Below, piece by piece: positions 46,701-57,849 of a DNA stretch of 64,000 nt. The notes under the pieces were generated by a model. It had not been told where the DNA came from. It did not search any database and worked only from the letters and a program-made list of their open reading frames with translations. This DNA comes from Zhengitettix transpicula (taxonomy: Eukaryota > Arthropoda > Insecta > Orthoptera > Tetrigidae): positions 21,734,629 through 21,798,628 of the forward strand of contig CM073592.1 in assembly GCA_037074705.1 (NCBI GenBank). Direction: 5' to 3'. The first letter of the stretch is position 1, and each line of letters begins with the position of its first letter. A program made the position numbers and the translations under genes.

Positions 46701-48540
46701 AATAACCCTACGTTTTCCCAGATTCCTCTTTCTTGTCGAATTTAATCCTACAATTATAAATTGATTAAATTTGTAATTGTGATGATTTTTAAAAATACTT
46801 CTTTATTCAGTGAGATATGTCTTTCTTCTTTTCCTTCATCCCCTTGAACGTTTGAATGAAATTAATTGAAGTCTACTTGCATATTACATGTTAAATTACT
46901 TATTTTCCAAATGTAGTCCTAAAAATACCGAGTTATAAATTCAGAAAATGAATGGTTGCAAATTCTTGTTTAATCTGCGTTTTATTGACGTGGCCTTTAA
47001 ATCGGGAAACAAAATAATGTTATATAATATTTCATTTTCCGTCTATTTAACAATCAGATGTATTTATAACGACCATTAATATATCATTAGAATTTTGTTT
47101 ATAATTCAATAAAATTAATTAATCATAAAATCTTTACATAACGACACAGTAACGTTTCTGTACCTGTTTGTGCCGTCTTTAGGTTGTGTAGAATAAAGGA
47201 AACGCACAGTGTTATACGAGTTTAATTTGTTTATGTTTGTTGCATTATTTTTATAGCTTGCATTATATTTAAAATTCTACATATAAATATAAACGTGTAT
47301 AAAATATAAAAAGTATAATTAAAAATAATTATCGAACTTTTTTAAAATACCTATTTACATTTATTAATTAGTTGTGGAAAGGCTGTGATACATAGTTACT
47401 TTTTGTTGTTTTGAGGATAAAGAAAACTAATTACGGGTAAAGTGGATTACAAATTTCCGGTCGTGTAATGTTTGCAGGAGCGAGTGAATATGTTTCTCTT
47501 TTGCAAGTAGCTATTACAGCCGCTGTATCATTATAATTTTGTTGTTGTTGTTGTTTTGTAAATGTTGTCAGCCTATTCTGGGAGAAATTGGACAAAGACA
47601 CGCGTAGTTCCTCCTAGTTGTGCTCTCTCTAAACTCTGCGCTCATTTGGGTAATGACTCTTCTCCAGAACAGACATAGAGAGACGCGCTAACGCTAACAG
47701 AGAGAAAGAGAATATTCCACGTATGACGTCAGCTTATGGATGAGCCGACTGCTCCAGTTTCGTCACAAAAGTAGTTAAAAAACCGGGGGGGAGGGGCAGG
47801 GGGGCTCTTTCGTAACTTTGCCAACGCAGTCCTGTTAATATGTTTTATGATCACAGAGAGAAATGTTTTGTGTCCAAACACGCCTTTGTAATAAATTTAA
47901 TGAAGATTAAGAAGCCTGTACAAGAAATGAATCGATTTCTAATTTGGACCAACACATGAATTTTTATTATAGTTTTTCACATAAGGGTGTCATTCCAAAC
48001 CAAAGACTCCAGTGTGTAGCGATTGGTTGACATGTAATTAATTACTTTCATTCTGGACTCCCGAGTTTTATTTAACAGTTTACGAACTTAGCGTTGGTTT
48101 TTAGAACGAACCCCATTTTTTTTGTGAAAAATTTGAATGAATATGTTTCAATAAATAAGTAGCTTTTTCTGATATCCTAGCTGAGAGCGTATAGAAAGAA
48201 TTTTTTCCGAAGAAGGTGTGTAAGTGAAACCTAAAATTTCTCACCAATTGGTTCAGAAAAACCTACATACTCAATTTTATTTTTTATCTATCACCTTAGC
48301 AACCTTACGAGAGCTGTAGAATACAATAGACAGGACTACAAGTTTTAATCTTTAATGAATACCCTATAAACGTTATTAATAAACACATAAACTTTATGTT
48401 GAACGAAATACAATACCCTACTGTTCCTACTTGTCCCCAATCACCTCAATGCTAAACTTTTTCCCGTTCTTCATTATAACAAATTTATTACGTCATAAGT
48501 TCGTCCAAAATTTTAAAGAACATCAAATATTCATAATTCA
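43770..48540. other. Long AT-rich stretch without genes
   Basis: Only short CT tracts (about 45150-45162 and 45401-45414) and homopolymers are seen. Isolated CRE-like TGACGTCA occurs at 47724-47731. No domain-bearing frame. Confidence 0.5.
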
Positions 48541-48550
48541 CCTTTTCTCT

Positions 48551-48765
48551 GATTGAAATTCCTGATACATTGGGCGAACAGCAAGATCTCTATACCCGTA
48601 TCAAAGAATATAAGTCCAAAATCAAACTTCCCACGGTAGTCTCCTTATCGATTCCAAACATTGATTTTATTGTATAAAATGATAATATTTTAAATGTTGA
48701 CACCAGAGTTATATCAGAAATGCTTCGTATTAAATCTAACATCGTTACAATTAGCGTACACAACT
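48551..48765 (+). pseudogene. Penelope-like element endonuclease relic
   Basis: Translation gives YIGRTARSLY, a one-base frameshift, then TRIKEYKSKIKLP (about 48565-48640), which matches the GIY-YIG region of Penelope-like retroelements. About 25 codons on it continues with ILNVDTRVISEMLRIKSN (about 48691-48744), matching the C-terminal NYxKRLISEMLxI block. Stops and a frameshift show it is dead. Just downstream, 48792-48816 is an inverted copy of the spacer of the Penelope-type element at 11.03 kb, linking the coding relics with the hammerhead-type repeats. Confidence 0.72.
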
Positions 48766-48791
48766 GAGACTATGAAATTCAACAATGGCCG

Positions 48792-48816
48792 TGATCCCTT
48801 ATTGTTACGCTAAACC
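48792..48816 (-). repeat. Segment shared with the 10.9-11.2 kb Penelope element
   Basis: Reverse complement of 11027-11051 with one extra base (core CCTTATTGTTACGCTAA). Confidence 0.75.
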
Positions 48817-48912
48817 CACTTTGCGTTTCCATTGTATACCCGTTTAACTTCCATTTAGCTTTGCTTTTGAGTTCGTCACCTTGTTTTATTCATTTATCAT
48901 TTATTTAGATAT

Positions 48913-49170
48913 TATGGTCGCTTCAACAGTACCAGTTATTAGCGACCTTCTACCTAGTGATACATAAAATGGTTCTGTTTGATCATGTAACAGTCACTAT
49001 TATTAAATGTGTGTTTCTCAGCTGTGCTTCGTGTATGAACCTGGTTTTTCTGCTCCTGCGTTTCTTCAATCACTTGACGAAAGCAACATATATTGAAGAT
49101 TTTTTTAAAAAATTATTATTATTAATTTATGAGCGCGTCAACCTGTTGGTTATTGGCGACCCTCTAATAG
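48913..49170 (+). repeat. Short dispersed repeats, copies 2 and 3
   Basis: 48913-48960 and 49127-49170 are direct, imperfect copies 214 bp apart: ATGGTCGCTTCAACAG...GTTATTAGCGACC and ATGAGCGCGTCAACC...GTTATTGGCGACC. They resemble 36040-36090. The outer GGTCGC/GCGACC in the first is self-complementary. Confidence 0.4.
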
Positions 49171-49209
49171 TGTTTACATAATTAATCTAACTATGCAGAA
49201 ATTAGTAAA

Positions 49210-49360
49210 TAAATAAATAAAAATCAGCCTATTCTAAGTCTGAAAAAAGAATTTATTTAATTAAATGAACGTTAACTTAATAAATTCGGAAAAATAAATT
49301 AACAACGTTTCATTTAATTTAATAATTTTTTCTGACTTAAAATTAGGTGATTTTTTTTAT
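49210..49360. repeat. Inverted pair related to the Penelope set
   Basis: ATCAGCCTATTCTAAGTCTG and CTGACTTAAAATTAGGTGAT are imperfect inverted copies. TTAATTAAATGA and TCATTTAATTTAA continue the arms. An AACGTTTCA core remains. Confidence 0.45.
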
Positions 49361-49376
49361 TAGTTTTCTCAATTGT

Positions 49377-49378
<2 letters not shown>

Positions 49379-49424
<46 letters not shown>
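49379..49424. repeat. (TA)n target tract
   Basis: Perfect AT run of 46 bp abutting the LTR-like element on its left side. Confidence 0.95.
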
Positions 49425-49427
<3 letters not shown>

Positions 49428-50458
49428 AATAAGTAATAATAACATTTATGTATCTGAATTGCCCCACGTTGGTGAAGCCATTTATGTAATAAACAATACT
49501 AATACGAATATAATAATATAATATAATAATTGAATTGATTTGATTGTCCACACGTTAAGGCATCAAAATGTGGTTACTCAATAATGATGATAATTAATTA
49601 AATTGATCTAATAATTGAAAATTATCTAATGAAAGGAGCATGAAATAATAACATTTATTATTATTTAATTAAACAATTAGCTTATTATACACAACTATTT
49701 TACCTTTCAAAACAAATTACTTGCTGAACTTTACAACAATTTTATACAAAAATGTCCTTTTCTCTTACCGCAGGGTATTTATTGGGCCTTTTTAATAAAA
49801 AACAATTAATTTTAAAATTTACTACTGACAAATATTTTTAATAATAATAAACTCTCGAAATGTAATCGAATAAAACCGAAATAAAACGAAATGAAATCGA
49901 AATCTGACGATATTTTACCTTTTATTAACGTTTACAATTTTAATTTGAATGTTTCTTTTTTACTCACTGTTTATACCTGGGCAATTGTAAAGATTCTGCA
50001 ACGCACTTTCACCTCGAACACTTATGAACAGGCCATATAACACTGAATTTATTTATTATTGTTTGAAAAACCCTTAAAACTGTTGATCTCTGCCAATTAT
50101 TTGGAACTTGCGACGGAAACTGGAGACTTCTACCACAATATCATCAGCCTCAATGTTCTCGCTTCTGATTTCCAACTCAATTTATTTTAGTTCCGTCCAA
50201 TACTGAAATCCTTCACTAAATTTAATTATACTGTACTCCACAGTGTCTCGTAGCTGACTGACAAATGTTAATTCCTTCTGTACTCAGCAAGGTCTCATGG
50301 CTGACTAGCCACTCCATCAATTTACGCGCGCTATTGTCTAACAATGTCTTGGTCTGTTCAATATTCTCGACCATTGTTGTATCTCTGTGTGTTCGCCGGC
50401 AACAATTCCGTTCAATAGTTTCTAATTATTAATTCTTAATTGCCCTTTTATCATTACA
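49425..50458 (-). mobile_element. LTR retrotransposon remnant: LTR plus tRNA-Lys-type PBS
   Basis: Read on the minus strand, a ~970-bp LTR-like segment (50458 to 49485) begins TGTAATGAT and ends ATTACA (TG...CA rule). A TAAA spacer and TGGCTTCACCAACGTGGGGC (49480-49461) follow. This matches the retroviral/Gypsy primer-binding site for tRNA-Lys, with a perfect 12-base CCAACGTGGGGC core and a 2-base insertion. A further ~36 bp leads to a second ATTACA at the (TA)n tract. No gag or pol is present, so this is an LTR with a leader stub. (TA)n/ATATATATA sequence lies on both sides, consistent with insertion into a TA microsatellite. Group (Gypsy-like) is inferred from the PBS type only. Confidence 0.6.
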
Positions 50459-50469
50459 ATATATATACA

Positions 50470-51610
50470 TACATACATAGCATTACAGAAATTGTTCATT
50501 CCACGTACGTACGTACGTCCGGCTACGTTTAACCTACAGCATGTAGTACATTGTTTGGCAAATATTACTATATTTGCAGAAGGTTATTTATTATAAATCA
50601 ATCATTCACACGTTATTGGTGTCGGTTACAAATAATTCTGTAGTTCTGGCGGCGAAAAAAAAAATCATCGCACTGCAAACGGAAACTGTCTGCTACCCGC
50701 AAGCAAGTTCCTTCATCCCTACCACTCTCAGTCACGTATGAACAATATATCCATCAACTCAGATAAATGTTAGTCGAGCTAACGATCAACCCTTGTCTTG
50801 TGGGTATGTTTGAAAGGTCAGTGTTAAAAATCTGTTTTTTGGTCTGCGTCATCGTATTAAGTAAGTCGGGAATGTTGTTTATTTTGCTATGTAAAATTCT
50901 CATGGAGGCTTCAGAACGTAGTTTTGTGTACAATTACCGCACCTCTTCATCTTGGGACGATTTAATCGCTTCAAATATTTATCCTCATTGTATTGACCAT
51001 TAATGGTTACAGATTTTAAATGGCCTGACTGACGGCGTGTGTTAGAAATTCTCTCGTTTTGTCCACCAGGTGCTGCGCGTAATTGTTACTGTTTCTCCCT
51101 GTTTTATCTGGTGAACATGTGGTGTAGGTATGAGGAGGTGCGGGTGAGTGTACAGTGGAGAGATAGAGACAGGGACGAGCTCTGCTTGCCAGGAATGCCC
51201 TGGACCCGGGCCACAAAGCCTCACCGCAAATAGACCTTCCGCAGACCACAAATATTCTCATATCGCTATTTATAAAATCGCCACACACACAAAAATAAAT
51301 AAACAATTAATTACCAAAGGGAGCGAAGATAGAGGCAAACGACCTGCGAAAAAAATTGAGGGCCGCATTCTTCCAAGTTTCTGTTCTCGCAGCTCGTGTT
51401 TTTCGGTATAATTCTTCCTTTGTTAGGCTGTCGACCGACGCTGTTACCTCACTTCTAAATTTATTGATGAACGTAGTACACAGAAAATCCAAATCGGAAA
51501 ACTCGCCGGTACAAGAGCAATAATAAGTGAGGGTCTGAGAAAATTGCGGGAGAATAAATCCGCTACGAGACAGCTTGACTTTCCTTTCAATTCTGAAACT
51601 GTTTTAGAAT
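50470..51610. other. No recognised gene
   Basis: Contains a (TACG)n-like run (CACGTACGTACGTACGTCC) near 50501-50519 and short unsupported frames. Confidence 0.45.
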
Positions 51611-51621
51611 TTTTTATAAAA

Positions 51622-51820
51622 GCCCAGATCTTAATAAAAATAAAAGACCAATATGAGGATAATAAGGAGACTTCATTAAAATAAAAGTACTGGAAAAATG
51701 CTCGTCTACAATTTTAAATGAAAAAAGCCCACTACTTAACAAAAATAAAAGACCAATACAAGAATTGAAAGGAGACATTATTCATAAAAGATGGGGAAAA
51801 AATTCTCATCTAATATAGAG
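51622..51820 (+). repeat. Diverged tandem duplication, ~105-bp unit
   Basis: 51622-51726 and 51727-51820 share GCCCA, AAAAATAAAAGACCAATA, GGAGACATT/TTC, GGAAAAA and CTCATCTA/CTCGTCTA blocks in the same order, roughly 75% identical by eye. No coding meaning seen. Confidence 0.6.
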
Positions 51821-51829
51821 TACTTAATC

Positions 51830-53180
51830 CTTAGTACCGGAAATTAATATAACCGTATTTTAAAATTGATTTGGTTTGATAGAACGACGAAACGGAGGCA
51901 TTTAACAGTACAAGAGAAATTTTAACGAAATAAATTATAGTACTCTATAACCCAAAACCAATAAATATACAGAAATTGGTAGATTAAAAGGCGAACCAAC
52001 CAAATTAATACCAAAAAAAAAATAGTGGTAGGTATTCAGATGTTGGCTGACATGATTTTTAAACCTGATGGTGAAACGATCGAGGATGGAAAAAAATTAT
52101 TTTGAAAATAAATGATTATTAACTGTCCTACCTTCATCATGTTTATAATAAAAACTTTTTAAAGTGTAGATATAATTGTACAAAAGATATTAGCTGATTA
52201 TCAAAGATTATAAGAAAAAGATGGAGGGACAAATAAAAATATATAATATCATGGGTTAAAATATTTAGAAAATTTAATTAATAAATAAATTCCCGCTTTG
52301 ACATTGAGAGAATATATGTTATAATGTTTAATGAGTAGCATTTCCGAAATTAATCTGGATTTTGGTAATCAACCCAGTTGGAAGTACGATTGGTGTCTAA
52401 AAATCTTTCTAGATGAATGTTTGGATCAGTATATATACGTGTTTATATACAATAAAAATTTTAACTGTAAATATTTCTGTACTTATAATAAATAATTTAT
52501 TTCTTGCTTTCAGGTGAGTCTTCATGAAATCATTTTTTCCGAGTGTTGTCTCCCAATTCCTGACAAAGTAAGTTATAATTTTTTACTTTACTAATATTCT
52601 GAGGAAAAAAACAGCATCATTTTGGGTTGGGAAATAATTAAGCTAAAATGAACAACAATTGCTACGTATATTCATCGTTTATAAAGGTTAATTTTTTTGT
52701 GTAATGGTTTTATTTTCATTTATACTTTTAAGGTAACTGTAATTAATTCAGTTTATTTACCACGCAAATAAATCCATTTAATCTCGTCTTCATATCGCAA
52801 TTCCAATTAGTAATTCTCCTGAAGTTTATCATCAACCAATAGAGGTCACTATATTCGCTTTCAACGTCGCTAATGACCCTGGTTGTCCAGGCCTCGAAAA
52901 AAAATTAATTTAAATAAATTCCAATTCCTATTTCACTTCTCATTGTGGGCACTTTCAGTACCATATTATTTCCTTACATTTCTGGATTTAATTTGTTCAC
53001 TTGTCAGCACTGAACGTTTCGTAAAAAAAATTGGGGTGTTCACTCCCTAAAAAAGCATTTCAGTACTTTTTTTTTTCTAGACTGGACTCGTTATCCGGAG
53101 TCTACGAATACTGCCACACAAACAAGTTTTATCGCTTCCTATGTCCTGCTTTTGATATCTTCTTTACTGTACTCGTGCAT
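51830..53180. other. No recognised gene
   Basis: AT-rich. GACGAAACGG (51893-51902) and CCTGATGGTGAAACG (52065-52079) recall the Penelope motif but are too degenerate to call. Confidence 0.4.
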
Positions 53181-53188
53181 TTACAGGC

Positions 53189-53196
53189 ATATATAT

Positions 53197-53250
<54 letters not shown>
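53189..53250. repeat. (TA)n target tract
   Basis: TA run of about 60 bp with a few C interruptions on its left. Confidence 0.9.
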
Positions 53251-53253
<3 letters not shown>

Positions 53254-54253
53254 AATATTTAAATATTATTACTTGCAATAATTCATTATGTGAATTATGT
53301 GGCGTTTTTCAATGAAATGAACTATTACGTGAAAACTATTAAACAAGATTTATTAACAATTTTTTTAAACAAGTATTCAAATTACAAAAATATTTGGGAT
53401 CTCAGGGTCTTGAACTGGGTTTGATAAATGGCAGAATTTATATAATCAAAATTACATTTACTTTGTATGGAAATCAATGCATCTGAACATAGACGAAATT
53501 TGTTGTGGAAGAAATAATACTAAAGATTGAATTTAAACAATTTCAATTTTATCAAGAATTAACGATCTCATTTTATCGATAATTAAATAATTAAAGAACG
53601 ATCTGACTTTTATCTTTTAAACACGGTCTACAAATGATTTTAAAGTTTTTTTCTACTTACGGCCGCCCAGGTCTCATTTTTAGTTTTTCGTGCACAATTT
53701 TGGGGACATCACTGATTCTAAGTTCTCACAGACTCTAAATGTTCACAGGCTCTAATTGGCGTTGTTTGTTAGTTGGTTTAACACAAATTGGTTGGTTCTC
53801 GATGCTTTACTGCAACCTGGATTTGTGGATCTCGTGACTTTAGTTGACAATGGACTTCATTGGTTTGTCTATGGCCAGCATGATGAATCTACGCTCGACC
53901 ACCGAATACACACAAGTTGCTCTGTCTCCTTCCCGACTGAAGATTGCTTTACTTTTTAATATTTGAAAGCATGTTTGCGACTGGGCCACATTCTTTCGTT
54001 CTGACTGCCCCACTGTAAAACTTTCAATGAGTTCTTTTCGTCCGTTCTATTCGCTGTCTGCTGCCCGACTGTACATTTCCTGACTGTTCGTTCGTCTCGC
54101 AAGTTTTTGAGCGCGTAGAACCTTCTCGACTCATCAACAATGTTTTCTTTGCCTTGCCGGTTTGTTGCGGCGTCCGCTCTATATCCACTAATAATGAGTC
54201 CTCTACAATTCAACTTTTCAATTAGAGCAATGTCTTAATTACCAATTACTACA
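53251..54253. mobile_element. Second ~1-kb LTR-like element in a (TA)n tract
   Basis: Starts TGTAATATT directly after the (TA)n run and ends ACTACA directly before ATATATATATA, so it has TG...CA ends and TA flanks like the element at 49.4-50.5 kb, with a similar length (1003 bp). A few shared blocks near the ends (TAATTAAGA on the minus strand) suggest a related family, but overall similarity is low. No PBS or coding sequence was found, so it would be a solo LTR. An alternative is a DNA element with short inverted ends. Confidence 0.4.
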
Positions 54254-54347
54254 ATATATATATAAAAATATATATATATGTCTTTCAATGTCAGAAAATA
54301 TCGTCATAATTACGACGAAACTAAATAAAATTAATTTTAATAAAAGA

Positions 54348-54500
54348 AATTTACGTCTGATTGAAAACTATTAATATTAAAGATGGGCAAATACAGGCAA
54401 AACAAGTCTTACGTGTTTTTTTTTCTGCACCTAAAGAAAGGAACAAGGCATCCACAAACGTTGTAATCTTTATTCTTATTAAAATTAATTTACATCAGTT
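54348..54500. repeat. Penelope-type terminal repeat, rearranged
   Basis: TTACGTCTGATTGAAAAC and AAATACAGGCAAAACAAG match the outer arm of the 43.6 and 62.0 kb copies. They are followed by a plus-strand CACCTAAAGAAAGGAACAAGG...ACAAACGTTGTA, a mutated hammerhead-like core. The middle is deleted, so the two arms are fused. Confidence 0.5.
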
Positions 54501-54519
54501 ATATATAACTTTGCACAGA

Positions 54520-57080
54520 GAAAAAAGAGTGAAGTTAAAGTCTCTAATTAGAAATTTTGCAAAACTGTCGCCATAGCCTCGTTCTTCTTCTACATTCCTA
54601 CAATTCTCAAATCGCCAGGTTTACGCCACCCCTAGTTATATATTTCAGTATTCGTTCCACGACCCGTCTTAATTCATCCCAGAGTCTCATTAATGGTTTC
54701 CTTTCAATCAACGATTTATTAATATGTATTGAATTTTTTTTCTTTTGTTTAACACGGTGACACAACATTGGAGGATAGAAAAGAAGATAAATGAGTTATT
54801 TCTGCATGTGTATCTCCAAATTAATTTTTATCCGCAGGATATAAAAATATAATTGTATAAAAAGTCCGATAAAAAGTTTTCCCACTTATCAAATGATTTA
54901 ACATAACTGATAATAATTTTTTTTCTCCCAATCCAATCGGAGAAGTGTAGTAGAGAAGAAGAGAGTGACTGGACTTTTTCGCTCTGCCTCCGAACATAAT
55001 TGATCTACCATTCATCTTTCTGCCTCTGTAGAAGAACAAAGTGAAAGGGGTGCGTAGGTTCGGTAGCAGGGGAAGTAGAAGAAGAAGTCTTCCGGTTCTT
55101 TTAAGTCGTTTAGTCGTCCTCGATGAAAAATAGACGAAATTAGGCCGAGCTTGCTTGCTGCTTGACAAAGTTTTCGCCTCTTCTGCTTCTTCTTTTATTA
55201 TTTTTCCTCCTACATTTTTTACTCCCTTTCCCCGTATTCCACTTCGCTCCAAGACACACAATTTTCGGACTATTTTCTTCCTTCCTTCCTCTCCTGTCTT
55301 CTGTATCCTCAACCTCTATTTTCTTTCTGACTGCCCGCAAAAGCGGAGCAAGCTTCTGAGTAAAAATGTGTGTGAAAAACAGGAAGGACCCAGTTTGCCT
55401 CGTATTTAATTGGCAGAAAAATTATTCAGGTTTCTTCACCCTGCTCCACCAAAACGTTAGCGCTCTCATACCTGGACTCTTGCTAGTGACGTCAACTTTC
55501 ATTTAAGAATTTTTCCTCTAATTTTAATCTCTCTTCCCACTTTCCCCATTTCACACTTCGTGCTCGTCCACTTCAAATCTTAACTGGTATTTTTCTACAG
55601 ATCGTATCGATTTATTATGTACAAAGGTTTATCATATTTTTCTTCGTCGTTGAAGTTTTTCCATTGTCCGCAATATCATCCTTATCAATTTTGCTAGTGG
55701 AATTTCTAGTTTAGTTAAACAACTTTCAACGTAATTAGAGCAATTTTCTTGAAGACAATACGCCATTAATTTATCAACAGGATTTATTTTTATAGTCCCT
55801 CGAGCTGCACACTTTACCTGGTCGAGGTCGCTGATAGAATAACTTACAATTGAGTTATCGGGACCGAGGTCACCCGATTTCAGTGTGACAAATCCCCCCC
55901 CCCTTACTTTCTTAAAGCTCGGATACTTGTGCCTGAGTTGACCCTTTTAACTTTAATTGTTCCGGTAAATCACACTTAAGAATGCATTACTCATTAGTAC
56001 TGTGCATATATATTATTTTGTAACTTGCCACGATATATTTTTACGAAAATTTATCTTTTATTCTGCTTTCTAGGTTTTTAAGGTCTTCTCCCGATCTCTG
56101 CGAACGTCCAAATATATGTTACATATTTTAGTAATTTCTCCGACTTTTTCATATCTGATTAACCACTAACTTCCTGTCATTCTCTTTACGCTAGTGCATA
56201 TATTTTTCTTTTCGCGTTTCTACTACATTAAAGTAATCACTTTAACCTCCCACGCGATCCCTTTTTCTCTTTCGCGAATTCCAACGCACAATACAAACAA
56301 GTTTAGAAAATTCTTTAAAAAAATTATATAACTTTTCTTTTTAATGATAACAAATTTGATCCAGATAATTGTTTGCTTTAATTCATCTATCAAAAGTGTC
56401 TTTTGATTTATACGGTTGGCAGAAACGTTTCCCTAAATCAATGAAGGATATTTAGTTTTACTTCTCATCCATGCGTCATAATGTATTTATTTAGTTTTGT
56501 TGGCAATTTTATCGATTACGTGTTAACTTTTAGAAGCGTTACTTTAAGAACAGAGATACACATATCATCACTTCATTTTATTCAAAGTTTTTCATCCGCG
56601 TTTCGTTGACCAAAAGTCACTTCTATGATACGATATAATTCGCCCAAATGATTTAAAATTAAGTGTGTGAGTTTATTTTAATATCCAGTCATTTTCATCA
56701 CTAATATTTGCTTCCAACTAGATTATTTTTGGTCTTTACTCCAATCGAAACTGCAGAAATGAGTACCTCAACTTTTTCATCTTGAAGATGGTGAAGATGG
56801 GTTCATTTTCGAAATTCGGAGGTCGTAGTCTCAGAATTTTCTAACTTCTAAAAATATGATGACTAATTAACTTCCCACTTTTTAAAATTATATATTACAT
56901 TTTTGTAACACGTTTCCCTCTCAAAATAATATTCCATTAATTCAAATCAAAACCTTTTTTTCGTTTTGAAAATTATTTACTCGTTTTCGTTGTCCAGAAA
57001 GTATGCAGATAATTTAAATTTAGCTTGTTGTGCACCCGTTTCTCGTGATTACTGCAAATGCATATATAACTACCCTTTTA
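54520..57080. other. No recognised gene
   Basis: Pyrimidine-rich and AT-rich DNA; the 163-codon minus frame at 54821-55312 is a K/R/L-rich reading of pyrimidine-rich sequence without domain. Confidence 0.45.
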
Positions 57081-57099
57081 ATTTGTCAGTCTCATAACT

Positions 57100-57480
57100 A
57101 CGCTGATTATAGAGTACGACTACGAAAGGAAATTTCTCCTATTATTAAAATTATCAAAGGACAATCTTTTCACCACAAATAATGCCGTTTATAGAGTTGA
57201 TTGTTCGTGTTACATTGACCGAACCGAAAGGGCATTTATTACGAGGATTATAGGACATAAATATAATTTCAAACTGACGGCCAGCAAACACGATCCGATT
57301 AACTAAACACTGCTATAATCACAAATTTGATTTCTAAAACGCCGCAATATTCCACAGAGAACCTCGTCATGGTAAAATAATAATTTCAGAAATTTTGTTA
57401 ATTATAAATCACTCGTACATTGTCAATTTTAAAGTTGACACCGAAAAATTTCAACAAATTATGTGATATCCTCTTTTAAG
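57100..57480 (+). pseudogene. Penelope-like element endonuclease and C-terminus relic
   Basis: NNAVYRVDCSCYIDRTERAF, then ITRIIGHKYNFKL (57178-57276) corresponds to the Penelope GIY-YIG endonuclease (pattern GVYKIxCxCxxxYIGxTxRxFxxRxxEH). After a stop, YNHKFDF (about 57313-57333), FHREPRHGKIIISEIL (from about 57352) and FKVDTEKFQQI follow in the order of the Penelope C-terminal block. Stops and small frameshifts mark it as dead. A tandem 170-bp repeat bearing a hammerhead-like hairpin follows immediately, as expected of Penelope terminal repeats. Confidence 0.8.
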
Positions 57481-57500
57481 TTATTTGGTATTTCTGTGGA

Positions 57501-57836
57501 TATCCTTGGATTTAAATATTTGTTTTACTTATCATTCTAAGTTAGAGAAAGGTGGAAAATAGCACCGAAACGTTTAAATTATTTTCATATTAAATTTTTC
57601 TGGAAAAAAAGGTTTTAATTTATATTAATGGAATCAGACTTTAAATCTGTGCCTCCTATTACCTTGTGTATATCCTTGGATTTAGACATTTGTTTTACTT
57701 ATCATTCTAAGTTGGAGAAAGGTGGAAAATAGCACCGAAACGTTTAAATTATTTTCATATTAAATTTTTCTGGAAAAAAAGGTTTTAATTTATATTAATG
57801 GAATCAGACCTTAAATCTGTGCCTCCTATTACCTTG
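57501..57836 (+). repeat. Tandem 170-bp Penelope terminal repeats
   Basis: 57501-57670 and 57671-57836 are nearly identical direct copies (a handful of differences). Each contains GGTG-GAAAATAG-CACC followed by GAAACGTTT, i.e. a perfect 4-bp stem II plus GAAAC and cleavage-site core, preceded by a degenerate AGAGAAA in place of CUGANGA. Tandem (pseudo-LTR) arrangement directly after the endonuclease relic is characteristic of Penelope-like elements. Confidence 0.75.
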
Positions 57837-57849
57837 AGACCGGTGTGCC

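Noticed and set aside
52060..52090. CCTGATGGTGAAACG as a further hammerhead-like motif
   Set aside because: Linker is too short for a stem II and flanks show no pairing; likely chance.
54821..55312. 163-codon minus-strand open frame
   Set aside because: K/R/L-rich reading of pyrimidine-rich DNA; no recognisable domain, no promoter or splice context.
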